From contig OU342823.1 in NCBI GenBank assembly GCA_910591455.2, positions 18,933,219 through 18,997,218 of the forward strand: DNA of 64,000 nt, given 5' to 3'. The stretch's first letter is position 1, and the number at the start of each line of letters is the position of its first letter. The position numbers and the translations under genes are program-made. This stretch comes from Pholis gunnellus (lineage: Eukaryota; Chordata; Actinopteri; Perciformes; Pholidae). The notes under the pieces were generated by a model. It worked only from the letters and a program-made list of their open reading frames with translations, was not told where the DNA came from and did no database searches. Shown here in pieces: positions 13,401 through 27,600 of this stretch.

Positions 13401-14652
13401 TGGTTACATTTTTAGACGGGGATATCAAGATTTAAACTAACCCAAATAAAATGATATTAATATAATCAATGTCATTTCTTGTTTATAAACTGTTCCCTTC
13501 ATGATTTCAAGTGTCCAGCGACTTGTAAGCTGAGAAGTGTTTGAAACTGCAGGACTGGCTGTAGAGTAGACAACGTCACATACTACCTGACCTGCATCCC
13601 GTGTAACAGTTTTATGAGGATATCACAGGTCATCAGATCTGGTTTAAAAGGTCATATACAGGTCGGCTCTGTGTTGGGAGTCCCGGGTTGAAGAACCTCT
13701 ACATCCACCACTTCACTAAATCCCTCAAAGCAGTCTTTTATATCATGTTGAGTTGTCGATGTGTCTATGTGTTTGTAGTATCAAATACAATTTACAAGAG
13801 TTTCCGAAACAATAGTTTAGTGGTGAGGTTTTGGTGGAAGTAAAGTGGAATCATGTTTCTGTGTGTGTGTGTTATACTGATATACTGTATGTACGTATAT
13901 AGGTGATAAGAGCACGCACAGGAGGCCCATCAGCTCCGGGTAATCCAGGCAACCCCGACCTGCCGTGAGGTCCCTGTATGGAGGAAAAAAAAGATCAGAG
14001 GTTACAAATAAGAATTCTCAGAGTCAGAGTATCTGGAGATTTTATGACCTTTCATTTGTTGCCTGAAGTTGGTGTAAGAGATTTAATTTAGCCTAATCAA
14101 ATGATTTCACTACACGTGTTCAGTTTAGGTTAAAAAGCAGAACAAAGACACAATGACCAGCTCTATTTCATACAAATGAGTGGTTTAGTGATTTGGGACA
14201 TTATAAATAACATTGACTTGACTTCACTAAAACATCTACATTTCGTCTTGATACTTAATGAGAAAAGCCAAAAGTTAGCACGATCTAAAACCCACAGAAA
14301 TCAAGAAACTAAACCACAGTTTTTAAAGGTAGATTATTCATTAACTTCGGCTACTCAATACTTTCTTGCGATTGACTGATTTTTCTTATTGTGCTTGAAT
14401 TTTCTATGTACGTTTTCCACAAAACAATTACAAAAAAAAAGGGTCACGTACTTTTTCACCAGGTGGTCCGATGGGGCCTTGAGGACCAGGAAGACCCTGT
14501 GAGACAGAGCCACATAGAAATGAGAGTATGTTGCTACGGCAACAACAAGCATGCTTTAACACACACACACACATAGACACACACACTAGAAACTGAAGAC
14601 TTTGTTGGAGTTGTAAATAGTTGAGCAAGTGAGGGATTGTCAAGCTGGTACC

Positions 14653-14698
<46 letters not shown>

Positions 14699-17600
14699 TG
14701 TGTGTGTGTGTGTGTGTGTGTGTTTGTCCTTGTACAGCTGTCTTTGTGAGAACCAATGTGAGCTTTAAACCGTGAGAGTGAGGACATTTTTCAAAGTCAA
14801 GACCTGTTGGCCAGTCCTCTCCTTCAGACGGTCCTTCAAAGGCCTGTTGGAGGGTTCAGACTTGGTTCTAAGGTTTAGGATAACATGTGGTGTGGGTGTG
14901 GGTTAGAGTTGGTATCAGCCTGTGAGGTTCGGGTAAGAGGCTAGAGAATGGACATGCATTATCTCAATGAGTGTCCTCACAAGTATAGAAGTAGAGGGTT
15001 GTGTGTGTGTGTGTGCGTAACGAGAGGGGTCTGTAGGCATATTAGCATCTAGCATGCGTGTGGTACTGCGTGCACTTAAATATTTGTGTTTCTATATATG
15101 CCTTTTTAGGTGTGTGTGTGTGTGTGTGTGTGCATGTGTGTGTGTGTTGCAGGGGTAATTTGAGGCACTGAAGCTTGCTCCAACAGGTGTGGCAGCTTTG
15201 CAGGAATTCCACCAACATGAATAAGATGCTTTCAACTGCACCAACCCCGAAACATTCCCCTTTCCGAGGGGGTTTTCCTCTGTGTGTGGAGCTTGTGGTG
15301 GGTGACACAAGGAAGCAATAAGGCCTAAAACAAGTGTGTCTGTGGCCACTGCACTGCATTAACACATCATGGCGCATGCATCAACACTGCACTCTGTCTT
15401 TGCCGTTGTCATCAGGTGTCACGGGTGCATGATAGATTCGTTTACCTGTGTTCCGGGGATTCCCTGCTGCCCGGGTGGGCCCGGTTCTCCTTGTGGTCCC
15501 TGAAAAAAGGTGGAGTCTGTCAAAACCAAACACTAGTCCCCGAGTCATCCTCTGTCCCAAATACTGCCACTTGAATTACACAAATTATTGTCATTGTCAA
15601 ACAATCAGGTGGGTTCCATCCAACCTTCTGCCTACAAACAGCATAAACTATGATGGCGCGTAAACATGCTTCATTTGAACGGTTCTAGTTTGAACAAGTG
15701 CTTCTTCCTAACCGAGACAGTGCAAAGTTATAGAAACAGTAGTGTACGGCTCAGACAACCTCCTAAAACTCTGCAGCCTTAGGAGCTGATATATAAGTCA
15801 GTTTAGTAGGAGAACGTTTAGCTCATACCATGTTTCCTTTGGCACCAGGAGGCCCGTCAACCCCAGCAACACCCTGCGAAGGACAAGTCAGAAAAGACCC
15901 ATGTTACCTTTATTCACACACAAACTAAAATCAGACATAAGGGTAATAAAGGTAACGGTACGTACAGGAGATCCAGGGGGTCCAGGAGAACCACGAGGTC
16001 CCAGCAAACCTCTAGGACCCTGTGAAGAATGAGAAGCAATGATTTACATTCTATGCTGAGAACAATGAGGAATCATTTTCAGCGGGGCAATCGTGTCCTC
16101 TGGTGGATACTTTTTGTCAAAGAGAGATCAGACATCAGAGATCACTTGCAAAGCAAGGATTAGGAGAATATTGTTGCAACATGTTGGAACCCCATATGTT
16201 TGGGATATCTTGATGAAACAAAAACCAACAGCAGCCTTACACTCTCGCCAGCTAATCCTCTGGGCCCGATCTCTCCATCCTCGCCCTGAGGGAAGGAAAT
16301 GACACAAATCAGACTCTTCATCGGAGGGGTTCTGTAATTCATGCTCTGTAATTTCAACAAATACAATCTGAGGTAAACACTGGCATCTTTGACTGAAACA
16401 TTAACTATCTATCACCACCTATAATCGTAAGCTCTCAGAAGCCTGTATTAGCGAGGGCTTAATCTCAACCTAACCAAACATTGTTGAATGTAGTAACCGC
16501 CTGAGGGCGGAGGTGGAAGGTAGCGTGGGGTAGTTAGTTTCATGGGGAGTAAAGGTTAAACACAAACCCTCCTCCTTCCCAGTTGATAAGTTTACGCCCA
16601 GCTGATGCTGCCCGAGGGCTGAGACCACCTCTGATGTAACTGAACAATAGTGGTTCACCTCAGTTGAGTGCAATTTTCTTCAAATTCATTCAGGGTTTAG
16701 GTTGAAAGAGGAAGTACTTACTCTCTGTCCATCCTCTCCAGAGGCACCCGTGGGTCCCATTGGCCCGAGCTCCCCCTGAGATAGAAGAGAACATAAAGAG
16801 ACACAGATGTGGGTCAATTCATTCATTTAGTAACTGTCCTTAATCAGCCATAGGCTTGTGACATGTGTGATTCATACTGGACATATTCTGCATCATTCTG
16901 ACTTATTATGCTGTATTTCATGCTTTATTTATACATTTCAATCATACTCGTGTGAAAATTGTTGGTTACTTTTGAACCTTTTCTGTTTAGTCATTCTTGT
17001 ATATCGCTTTATTATCTAAAACGTATGATTTAAAATAACCAGTAGAGTTCATCAGGCTCAGGCGGTTTATAATAAAACAAAACGTTTTAATTTCCTTATC
17101 CTCCACAATGAAGTGATCTCTGCTTCCAATTGGACTTTTATAAAGTGCGGCTCATTCTACACACTTGAAATGCATCAGATATGATCTACGGCTACCTGGC
17201 TTCACTACAACGCTGCCGCTACATGTTTCCATGTCAGTCTTAACAATGCAGGTACATTAGTGGAGTGAAACAAATTACAACTTCTTGTTCAGATATTCCC
17301 CTCATGACATGATCTCTGACCGCTGACTGAAGCCAAATTTATTTCATCCAAAGCATTTGCCATCTAAAAGATACGCAACCGCCTCAGTAAACAGTGATCT
17401 GAGAAGACAATTCAGTGGCATTGGCAACAGAAAAGCAGATTTTAAGAACATCGAAACTTTAATACTTTGACACATGATTTGGACAAATTGAACTGCTGAC
17501 GACGACCACACTGTACTCACCCTGTGTCCCTTTTCACCGGGCAGTCCGGGCAGCCCATCGAAGCCTCTGTCACCCTGTGTCGACACACAGCAGAGCATGT

Positions 17601-18584
17601 CACCGGACCGCACAACATCACCATGCGTCAAAGTTAAACATGGGCTGCAGTACGCTCGTAGCAAAGCTTTGAGAAAATAATACTCAATTTCTCATTTGTA
17701 CTTCGTCACATAAGCATGAAACGTTGTGTGATGGCATATGGTACCTTGGAGCCTGGCTCTCCGGGCATTCCACGGGACCCGTCAGCTCCGGCACGGCCCT
17801 TAGAAACAGAGCAGAACAATTAAGCATATACATAAATGCTTATGTGTTGTAGAAGACAGTTAGTAAGGTGAGTTTAAGACAAAACACCTTCTATAAAATC
17901 CTTCTATGTTTAAGATAATGACACGTTGCTTTTTTTGTCTTGTCCGGGTGGTTTGTTGGATGGTGCAAATAAAACGTATATAGATATCTGTAAAAAAAAC
18001 ACTTTTAATATTTCTTGAAAAAGTAAACAACTGAGTAGACTGTTGAAAGAATATAAAGAATATAAAGCAGCAATATACAAACAAAATCAATTAGGAAATC
18101 AAGAGGTGGAACTAACGAATACTGGGAATCATCTATAAAGCCTGATGCCAGTATATTCTGAGAAAGATTTGTCCACTACAGCGGTAGATGGGTAGATTAC
18201 ATATTTATTACACTAAGTGATTCTTTTATCACACTTTGTGACATTACAATCAGCTATCGGCTCACAATTGACCTATGAATCAAGCTTATTACTAATTTGC
18301 TTATGACTGGTTTATGTTTATTAGTAATCAGTGAGGTCACGATGTTTGGCCCTGCAGAGTGACTGCACCCTGACACCGATCGTGTCCCATATCCACAGCT
18401 AGTTTTAACATTTTGGCATTTTCAGACAGATTTAATGCCTGCTCCATTGATCCGAGGATTGGAGGCAGCGAAGGCCTTTAAGCACATATCAAGCAATTGT
18501 TTGTTGGTCTGGAAATAAGCCTCTCAGCATTTGAGTAGTGACCCCAAGTACAAACATTCACACAACAACAAACACAGACATGTG

Positions 18585-18620
<36 letters not shown>

Positions 18621-21600
18621 GAGAGCGGACCAGGTCATTGAGTTCACTCACCCTCTTGCCAGCCTTGCCAATTTGTCCTGGAGACCCTTGGATGCCACGG
18701 GGACCCTGTTACAGACCAACGAGGACCACTTAGTGACAAAGAACTAATAACCTGGGAGTCGGTCTTCAGTAACTGGTGAAGGATATTTTATCCGCATCAT
18801 CATCATCATCACTTCATACTCACCTGAGGACCATGGTCTCCACCATCACCTTTCAATCCAAGAGTACCAGGTAGACCCTGCAGAGAGCACACACACATTA
18901 ATACTTTGTATGCACGTCTTTGCAGCTTTGCTATCTGAGAGTGGAATACAAAAAGTGTGAAAAGTAAACAGCAGGTGGCGGTGTTGAGCTCAAGATGTAC
19001 TTATTTTTTTGTGTGTTCATCGAAAGAAATATGAATCCACACATTCTTGTTACGACAGATGCACACTTCCCAGGTAGCTCATACCAGTCAAAGACAATGA
19101 GATCCTTTACATTCTTATGAATTCTAGCATGACTCTATGACAATTAATATCTAATAATGGATTATGTGCAGCTGGCACAAGCTGCTGTTCATTTGGATGG
19201 TTAAGGCTTGTTTTTAGCATATGAATTAATAGAATCTGCTTTAAAAATGATGGAAAATTATCCTGATAGTGTTAAGGTTAAAAGGCATGCAATTAACACC
19301 ACTGCATGTACTGTGCTTAATTCTAAACATGCACTGCTAAATTGTTGGGTCAAAGCGGAGAGATTTGGGGCATATACTGTAGTCTGTCTGCAGGTAGAGC
19401 TGGTGATTTAGTGATTACAGAGAGACATTTTAGAATCCTGAAATAGCTTGAAGAGTCTGAAAAGCTGGGTTTTAATCAATCAAGAGGGGAAACCTTTTAG
19501 AGAGGTACAGACACAGATAAAAGCCACACATTCCTTATATCATCCACTGCTCTTTGTATCTGCTTATTGCAATATCATTTCTGATCGTTGTGCTCGGCCT
19601 TTAGCCTGAGAAGAGCAGATTAAACAGAGGGTGGTTCTTTGTGTTGTTCGTAGGGCCTTCTCCTGCAGATAAATAGTGGATCGTGTATCAACAGGCCCGA
19701 GAGAAAGGAGGAGGGGGAGGACCAACAACAGAGTGAAATGTGCTCGGCAACTGGTAGCACAGAACAGTCAAGCAGTGTGGCCACTGAGCCACCAACCGCT
19801 GATGCAACACAACGCTTTTTTTAAACAAGCAACCAGGTTTCTGGTCTCTTCCAATTCATTTGACCTGAAAACACTGAGATGGTTTTTGTCAGACAATGCA
19901 GAGCTGTCAAGAGCATTGATTTCCAAAGCTATTCTTGAAATATTGGTGAAATACCTTTACCATCAAGCTTGGAGCAATTGTAACTTTTGGTGTCATAGTG
20001 TTGATTCGAAAGGATGTCATGTGTGCATGTGACAACTTTACACGTATAAAATGATGGAAATCACAAAAAGTTAAATTGCACAAATTCTTACAAACAACCA
20101 AAACAAGGAGACTCACCACTGGCCCTGATCTTCCTGTCAACCCCATTGGCCCTGAGGGTCCCCTCATAGCCAGCTGCAGGGCAGAAACACAGGCGAGAAC
20201 AAGGTTAAATTCCACTTAATGAAATCCATTCAAATTATGTTCAGTACAGCCGTTGAAATACAAATATACACCTTGTTTCTCTTACATGCTATATATTTTC
20301 CATTTTGTTGCATGTTTCTTCTTGCATGTCCATGTTCCATGCTGAATCGAGTCTTTTTTTTCCTCACACATTGTATCGTACACACCACAGCACAAAGCAT
20401 TTAACCCATCCACCTAGGATGCAGGTTGGGGTTCCGGTGCCTTGCCCAGGAGGCAAACTGACACCTGTCAGCTACCGGGCCACACTCCATAACAGACAAC
20501 CATCTGGTTCCCAAGCCAAGACCCCACAGACTGAGCTACTTCCTCCAGCAAGTGTTATTGTTTTGTGTATGTGGCTTTATGACAAAATACAATCAAATCA
20601 ATAAAATGTAAGACTATTATAACCACCAACAATACTTTATACATTTTATTTTCCACAGTACAGCTTCATACTGAAAAAAAATCACCCATTGCATATCTGT
20701 AATCACAATATCTAGTTTGCCTTCTTAATTCTAAATTTCTATGCATTTCTTGCTCAATCTGCTCACATGCTGTGTAAGAAATCTGTCGTAGCAAAACACG
20801 CAAGACAATAATTTCACTATAATGTATGTGATGCCTTTGGGTCCATTTCCATTTTGTACATTCTCTAACTGCTTTCTCATGGTACAGCAAACTCAAAGAT
20901 GTATTTCCACACTTAACCTCTGTGTTCACTGTGGTCTCTGACTGTGTAATTAATGTGGGATATTGTGCAGATTTCCCTCTATCCACCCACATCCTCTCCA
21001 ACATATATACAAGAAAGATATTTTCTACACCTGTTGGTTCAGCCCACCCGCAGGACGAGAGCCCCTAAAGTATTTTTAACAGTCTCTTCTGTCTGTCCCA
21101 TCTGTTTAAAGTGGCCTTTTTATGTTGTTGGTCTTCAGCCTGCTTGGCATGTCTCCTTTTAGCCTTGCAAGGCCAACAAAATCCAGCCCCCCCACCCCCC
21201 ACCCCATCCCTCCCCTCCTTTCCCCCTACAGCTGTGTGTAGGGAGCAGGGTGGGGGGTTTGTCCACAGCTTTTGGGGTTTCCTGGTGGATTTTTTTTTAA
21301 ATGACCTTTTTCTACTTACTCTGGCCTGGGAAAGGATTGCCTGAGCTTGGGCTTCTTGGGCAGAAACCACTGGACCCTTCTCACCATCCCCACCAAAACG
21401 GAACTGTTGAACAAACACACACACACGGACATTAAAAACGTTTGTCTGCACTATTCAAAATTAGTAAAACTATGGAATTATATGATACAAGGTGGCTGGT
21501 GTGTACTTCTGTTGCGTTATTCTGATCACTTACTGGCAGCATCAGCATGGTACCAGGGGGTCCTGCCAAACCATCAGAACCAGGCAGACCAGAACGACCA

Positions 21601-24600
21601 GGAGGACCCTGTAATACAGAAGAGAAGCCACCAGATTCACAAAATCATCAACTTTGTAAGATTAACTGTGACATGTGGAGGAAAAAAATAAAAATTTGAA
21701 AGGATTACGTGATGATGGAGATTTGGATTTCCTATTCCTTCGTTGAATCCTCAGTGATTAATAAAAAAAATACAAATCACATAGCTATGTATATATTATC
21801 ATATCTAAATATCTGAATTAATAACTGGTAATAACATGTACATCTTGGCGGACTTTTTAAGAATTTATGATGGTGTAGATCACTGAAAATCGCTACAAAA
21901 AAATGTAAAATAAATGTACAAACATATACATACGTATGCCATGATGTTGCTAATTGCCTGATTAGCAACATCATGGCTGAATCCTTTTGGTTGAGACACC
22001 TAAATTGTGCCACTACATACGCTGTTGTGGCAGTGATATGGATGGAAAGACAAACACAGCCACACACTTTCAAAATCACACACACACACACACACACACA
22101 CACCACACATGAGGAAACACACAGATGGAGCAGTACATGCTGGAGGTGTGCTGTTTGTTGGTTTGATCAACATGTGCTCCTCCTCTTCCAGCACACAGAG
22201 ACGAGGCCTGTCCATCTCTAAACCACGCTACTGTCTACAAGTCCAAAACCAACATCCGTCTCCGTTAATTCATGTGAGCATGTTTGTGTGTGAGAGTTCG
22301 TGTTACAAGTATGTGGAACAGGGAGTCCAAAGAGCAAATCGTTAAATCATTAAATATGGATACCTTTCACCAAGAGAAACAGATCAAATGTTTCAAGAGG
22401 CCATAATAATTCACGTATGATGGGTTAAATCTCACTTGCTTTTCGCATCTATAAGGTCTCACTGTGTTTAGGAAGTATGCCATAATGCATAAGCACTAAA
22501 AGTGTGAAAATAATGGCAGAGATGGAGCTCAAGCAAGCCAACTTCCCTCCACTGACTCCATTCTGTTCTACACTGAGACACTTTGGAGTACATTACTGTG
22601 CTTAAGGGAGCTTCTCACAGCATGGCTGTGTTAAAATTGACTTCTACTATTTAAGGCAAAGTCAGTTCATAAATATTGTTGCTAATGCTACTGCAGTGTT
22701 TCCACACTGATTTATAATGATGGTTGAACTGCTAAACAATATATGAAGAGTCCCAATATACAATCGTATTGGTCACCTGCCAAGCAGAATCAGATCTTAT
22801 GTGGCCGTGGTGTAAAAAGGCTTTCTAAAACCGTTCTATGCAGCAGCAAAATGTAATATAATGTGTCATAGTAACAGAGTCTCTGACAGGTCACCTCGCC
22901 AATGATTTGATCAATACGTATACACTCAACCCTTTTTTGTTGCCTATTAGATTATTGCACTGCGTGCTTACACGCTTGTTTGGGGGGCATAAATGACAAC
23001 TCACCCTGTCACCAGGATCTCCAGAGGGGCCCGGGGGTCCTTGTAGCCCCGAGGGACCTGGAAGACCCTAAAAAGAGAAAGCTCAGTCAGCACACCACCA
23101 GCAGACAAGCTCATTAAATGAATTATCCTCAGATGCACAACGCAGACTTATATCTTTTTAACAATATACTCACAGATGGGCCAGAAGGTCCTGGTGGTCC
23201 TTCGATCAGCATGCCCTTTACAAACAAACACATGGTTTCACACCACAACCGCTGTCCTGTGCTACAGCAGGGTCAGGATAGGTCAACACATTTGGGAGGA
23301 AATTCTGCTGCAAGTTTTTGGGTGTTTGACCAGAGCTTTATAAAGGGTCTTAAAAAGCAGTAGAAATGTAGTTCAGGAGTTGACTTCATGTCAACTTGGT
23401 TTTAGACCATTTGCAGTGAGAAAAGCTCACTAAGTAAATGTAATGAATTCAGCAAAAATGACATGATTATATCACTCACAGGCTCAATGACAGCCGGCTC
23501 GCCCTTGTCTCCCTTCTGGCCAAAGGCTCCTCCGGCACCAGCGACCTGTAGTGACAGAGCAGCAACAGAGGCGTCACGCTTCACACAGCAGCTGTAGTCC
23601 ACAGGTGAGTAGCAACGATGAACGAGGAGGAGGCCGTTCAGCCAGTGAAAGGAACGTGTGTTAGTGCTCGAACAATCACATATTCAGTTGCATCTACTGT
23701 AGCTACAGAGGCAGTGAATCAAGAATAACAGAAAGTGAAATAACATGATGAAACCAAACCAGCAAAATGTTAGTTGTACACGGACCTCCATGTGCTTGAA
23801 ATGGAGCAATGCTGTCATTGCATTGCCACGGTGCTGTCATGCAGACCTCACAAAATAACACAAATCGATAAGATATATAGAGAAAGAGGCATGAAGAGAT
23901 ATTGCCCTACAATGTACGGTTTCACATTCTAATCTTTGTGCAACATTGCAAAGGATTATATCTATCATTTATAATATAATATATTGTTGAACACAAATGT
24001 ATTTCATTAGTGGCAGTGAATTAGTTCAGCTGCATTCTGTATTTCTTTGTGTTTGGAGGGTAACGGTGGAGCAGTTGGGGTGAGGATTAGGAGTGGAGGG
24101 CGGGTGTGTGCCTAGAGGAATACTAGTATATAGGTGTAGAAGAACGTTGTCCTCACATGGTAAAAATACCCACAGGTACACACACACACAAAATCATGTG
24201 TGATGATGTCCTGACAGCGGGTACATTTAAACAGAAGTGGGACTAAAATGACTAAACATAAAGACAAAGAGAAGAGAAGGATGTTAAATATTTAGCTGTG
24301 ACTGTTGTTTGGTCGGAGAGGACAGAGTTCAAAAGTTTGGGAGGGAAGTGAAAAGAAGCAATAACACCTTGATTATTGTGTGAGAGTGTGTGTGTGCACT
24401 GTGCAGACAGCTGCCTATGAGTTATGGGCTAATTGCTGAGCATACACAGGGAGGGATATGTCACAGACAGGCTGCTTGTTAAAGCGGGCAGAGGAAGAGA
24501 GGGAGGGATCTGATCCGACTGCTGGGATGAGTGGGTGGGGAGGAGGGGGCGGTATGTACGGGTGGTATGCAGGCTGGGGCCGACACTCACTGAATGCAAG

Positions 24601-27600
24601 AGGAAGTTTGAAGAAAGAAGACAAAAATGTGCGGGTGTGAATAATGTCAGAATGAGATCTACCAAATTAAAAGGTAAACCAGCTACACCCTCTCTAAGGA
24701 AACACAGTTGCATGCATTGTCCCTACCATAGATGTCAATCATTAAACCACCAATAGAACACCAGTGAGACAGCAGCAAGACTCCACACTCAACATGTCAA
24801 TGACACATTGCCAAGCAACCAACTAAGGAAGGCGTGCACCGGAAGGCAAGAGTGAGTCCATAACACAAACAGAGACGTTTAATAATGCGTGCCGTTCATG
24901 CTCACGCCCGTCAGTCACCAGGCCAGGGGTGTGGTACTTACGGTGCTCCCAGAAACGTCAGTTTCAGCAGCAACCCCGGGCCCCACCTCATCGTCTTCGT
25001 TTGCCGTGGGTTCGGGCCGGGCCCTGCCATACTCATCATATGTCCCGTAATCATACAACCTGTTGTCAACCCCGTCCATATCATCATACTCCTTTAGGTC
25101 ATATTCCTTAATGCCATATTCTGCACCGGTGTCCAAGTTGTCCACCGTTTCCGGGACAATGGGCTCCGGAGCAACGGGAGCGGCCTCGGTGACATACGCA
25201 CCAAAAACATCCTCCTCCTCCACAGCCTTCCAGGTGTTACCCAGGCCGACGAAGAGGGGAGGTAATGGTGAGCAACCAAGGAAATAAGGATGTTAGTTAA
25301 GCAAGTGAGGCAAATAGTCTACTTTTAGATGTTATTAAAGCAAATTTAAAATATATTCAGCATTATATGCGGAAAACGCTATTCTAAATAACAACGGTAA
25401 CACCTTATTTACTCAAACGACAATTACAATCTTGAGCTATCTTGGAGGAATGAAGAAAATTTGAATATACCCAAAATCAAAGGGCTAAACTATATACTGT
25501 TATGTACTGAATCATGTTATTAATTATGTACTGGATTAAGTATGTGCATTGACAATCTTAGAGAACTGGTGTTAAATGTTTCCAAGATGGATATGTTACA
25601 AATACTGAATGCTCTGTGAGATCAGTAATCCCTACAACACACATCACGTTATAATTCAAAGGAATAAAGTGTTACCGTAATGCCTGAATAAAATCAAAAG
25701 TGTGTTCATGTCAAGACAGACTTGATCTCGGCCTTCTTTTCTTTCTCATCATACTACTGATGCAGAGAGTAAAGAATACGTGTCTGAAAATGACACAAGC
25801 AGCGATTTTTCACGGACATATCATGAATCATCAGATTGCAGCAGCTGTGCAGATCTACAGAGTGCATCAAGAGACGTGCAACGCAAATTGTCAACAAATC
25901 CGTGTGGATAGAAAATGGTTTGAGCCCCGGTGCACTCTGTATTTGGCACAAGTACTGCAACCACAATCACCATTCATTACAAATTGATCATTGTTTAGCT
26001 TTGGAAAGCAACAAAAATAGATGCAGTTACAAAGTAATTATTGGCAGTACCCCATCTTGCCAAATTATATATTCAAAATTACCTGTAGAATCACATCCAC
26101 TTTGTCAAACACTGCGGTAGACAATGCACATTCAAAGCTGGCTGTGAGGAGATTTTAGACTTGGTGATCATAGTTCTTTTAGAAGTAATTAGCAGAACTA
26201 GTGATCAAAACCAAGCTCAAGATGTGATGGACAGGGCATATATTGTTTAAAAAAAGAATCTCCACTATCATTTACTGTAAGTGCCATCGGCTGAGCCAGG
26301 CTCTGCCATCATTAACTTATACAATACATATTATTGGCTCTTGGTAATGGTGCACATGTTTCTTCACTAAAGGTCTGAGTGGTTTCTATTAGAAGGGTTG
26401 CATGTGTCCTTTTCTAGTCATAATATTAATGTACATTACAGTGAGCTTGGCATTTGCTTGTTTTTCATTGATACCATCCAGACAAACTCACACTTTAAAC
26501 CCACAATTACTTCCAGATGCCACACATTTTTAAACAACTAAGTTAACTTGCAGTGTCTGAATGGGTCTAATGAGAGGAACTAACAACATGTGCAGCCTTA
26601 GCCAAAAAACGTATGACGTGACATAAAGCTACGAATAACCTCCTCAGTGTCCACCGCATTATTTCTAAGCATGCAGTGCATCCCTAGGATCTACATGGTG
26701 ATTCTAGTGGAACAAGTGGGTTGTAGCTTTTAAGTAAGAAACAAACATCTTTCCCTGTCCATCAGTTCTGCAACACTCAGCGACATTTTTGGAAAGTCAA
26801 AAGACACATCACTTCATGAGAGCGGTTGTGTCTTTTGTCATTTCATACCAGATACTTCCTTGGGGCAAAATCATCCTGGCTCCCATTTCCCAAAACACCT
26901 AACACTGTTTTTTTTAGAAGTAGATGAGAATGAAGATGAAAATTACCTCATTGGGTCCGCTCGTGGCAAAGGGGGACTGAGTTTGAGTACCGTCTACAGT
27001 TCCGTAGTCAAAGTCTGTATTGTAATCTCCTACATTGTTTGGCTGAGTCATGTTGAAAAAAGGAAAAAGAAATATAAAGCGAGGGTTAACATAAAGGCTC
27101 AACCCAGGGGTTATTTGCTAGGGGCTCCTTTCAAGCTGGGCTACTTCTACACAAAAGAGGTTAGGGAGCTCTAAGTCTGTCATCACAGATTTTCCCTTCA
27201 AGGCAGGAAGATCTTGATGGGATTTGGTCTCATCTTTACGTGGACGTTTACCCTAAAACTGCCTCTGGGTCGTGCTGGCGCTGTGGCCTGGTAGCCAGGC
27301 ATCTGTCGCTTCTTCTTAGCGGCAAACTTTTTAGCTGGTGATTTTTTGGCAGCAAAGAAGTTTAAGGGCTTGGCCTTAGTTTTACTGAGGGACTTTCTGG
27401 TCCTCTTCTTTTTCATGGAGACACTACGTTTCTTTCTCTGGAAGAGGTGGCGGCGACAAAGAACACCAAGACAAACATGGAACATTTAAAAGTAGAAATT
27501 ATTTTAAAAACACAATCCACAACTGTTGAACAGAGTCTTTCCCAACCCAACTGTCAAATGTGCTCAACTTTGCAGTATCGGCCCATGTACAGTAGTTGGT

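Larger units (their letters stand above)
21609..23004 (-). other. col11a1 intron 11
   Basis: 1.4 kb holding a perfect 17-bp inverted repeat (21938-21977) and a CA microsatellite (22077-22103). No exon. Confidence 0.65.

Noticed and set aside
14428..14787. Minus-strand ORF joining His-Thr repeats to collagen residues
   Set aside because: It is exon 24 read through its acceptor into the GT microsatellite; only 14452-14496 is coding.
24415..24756. Several overlapping ORFs with poly-Gly/poly-Pro in intron 8
   Set aside because: They come from a G-rich stretch, disagree in frame, and lie between well-defined exons 8 and 9.
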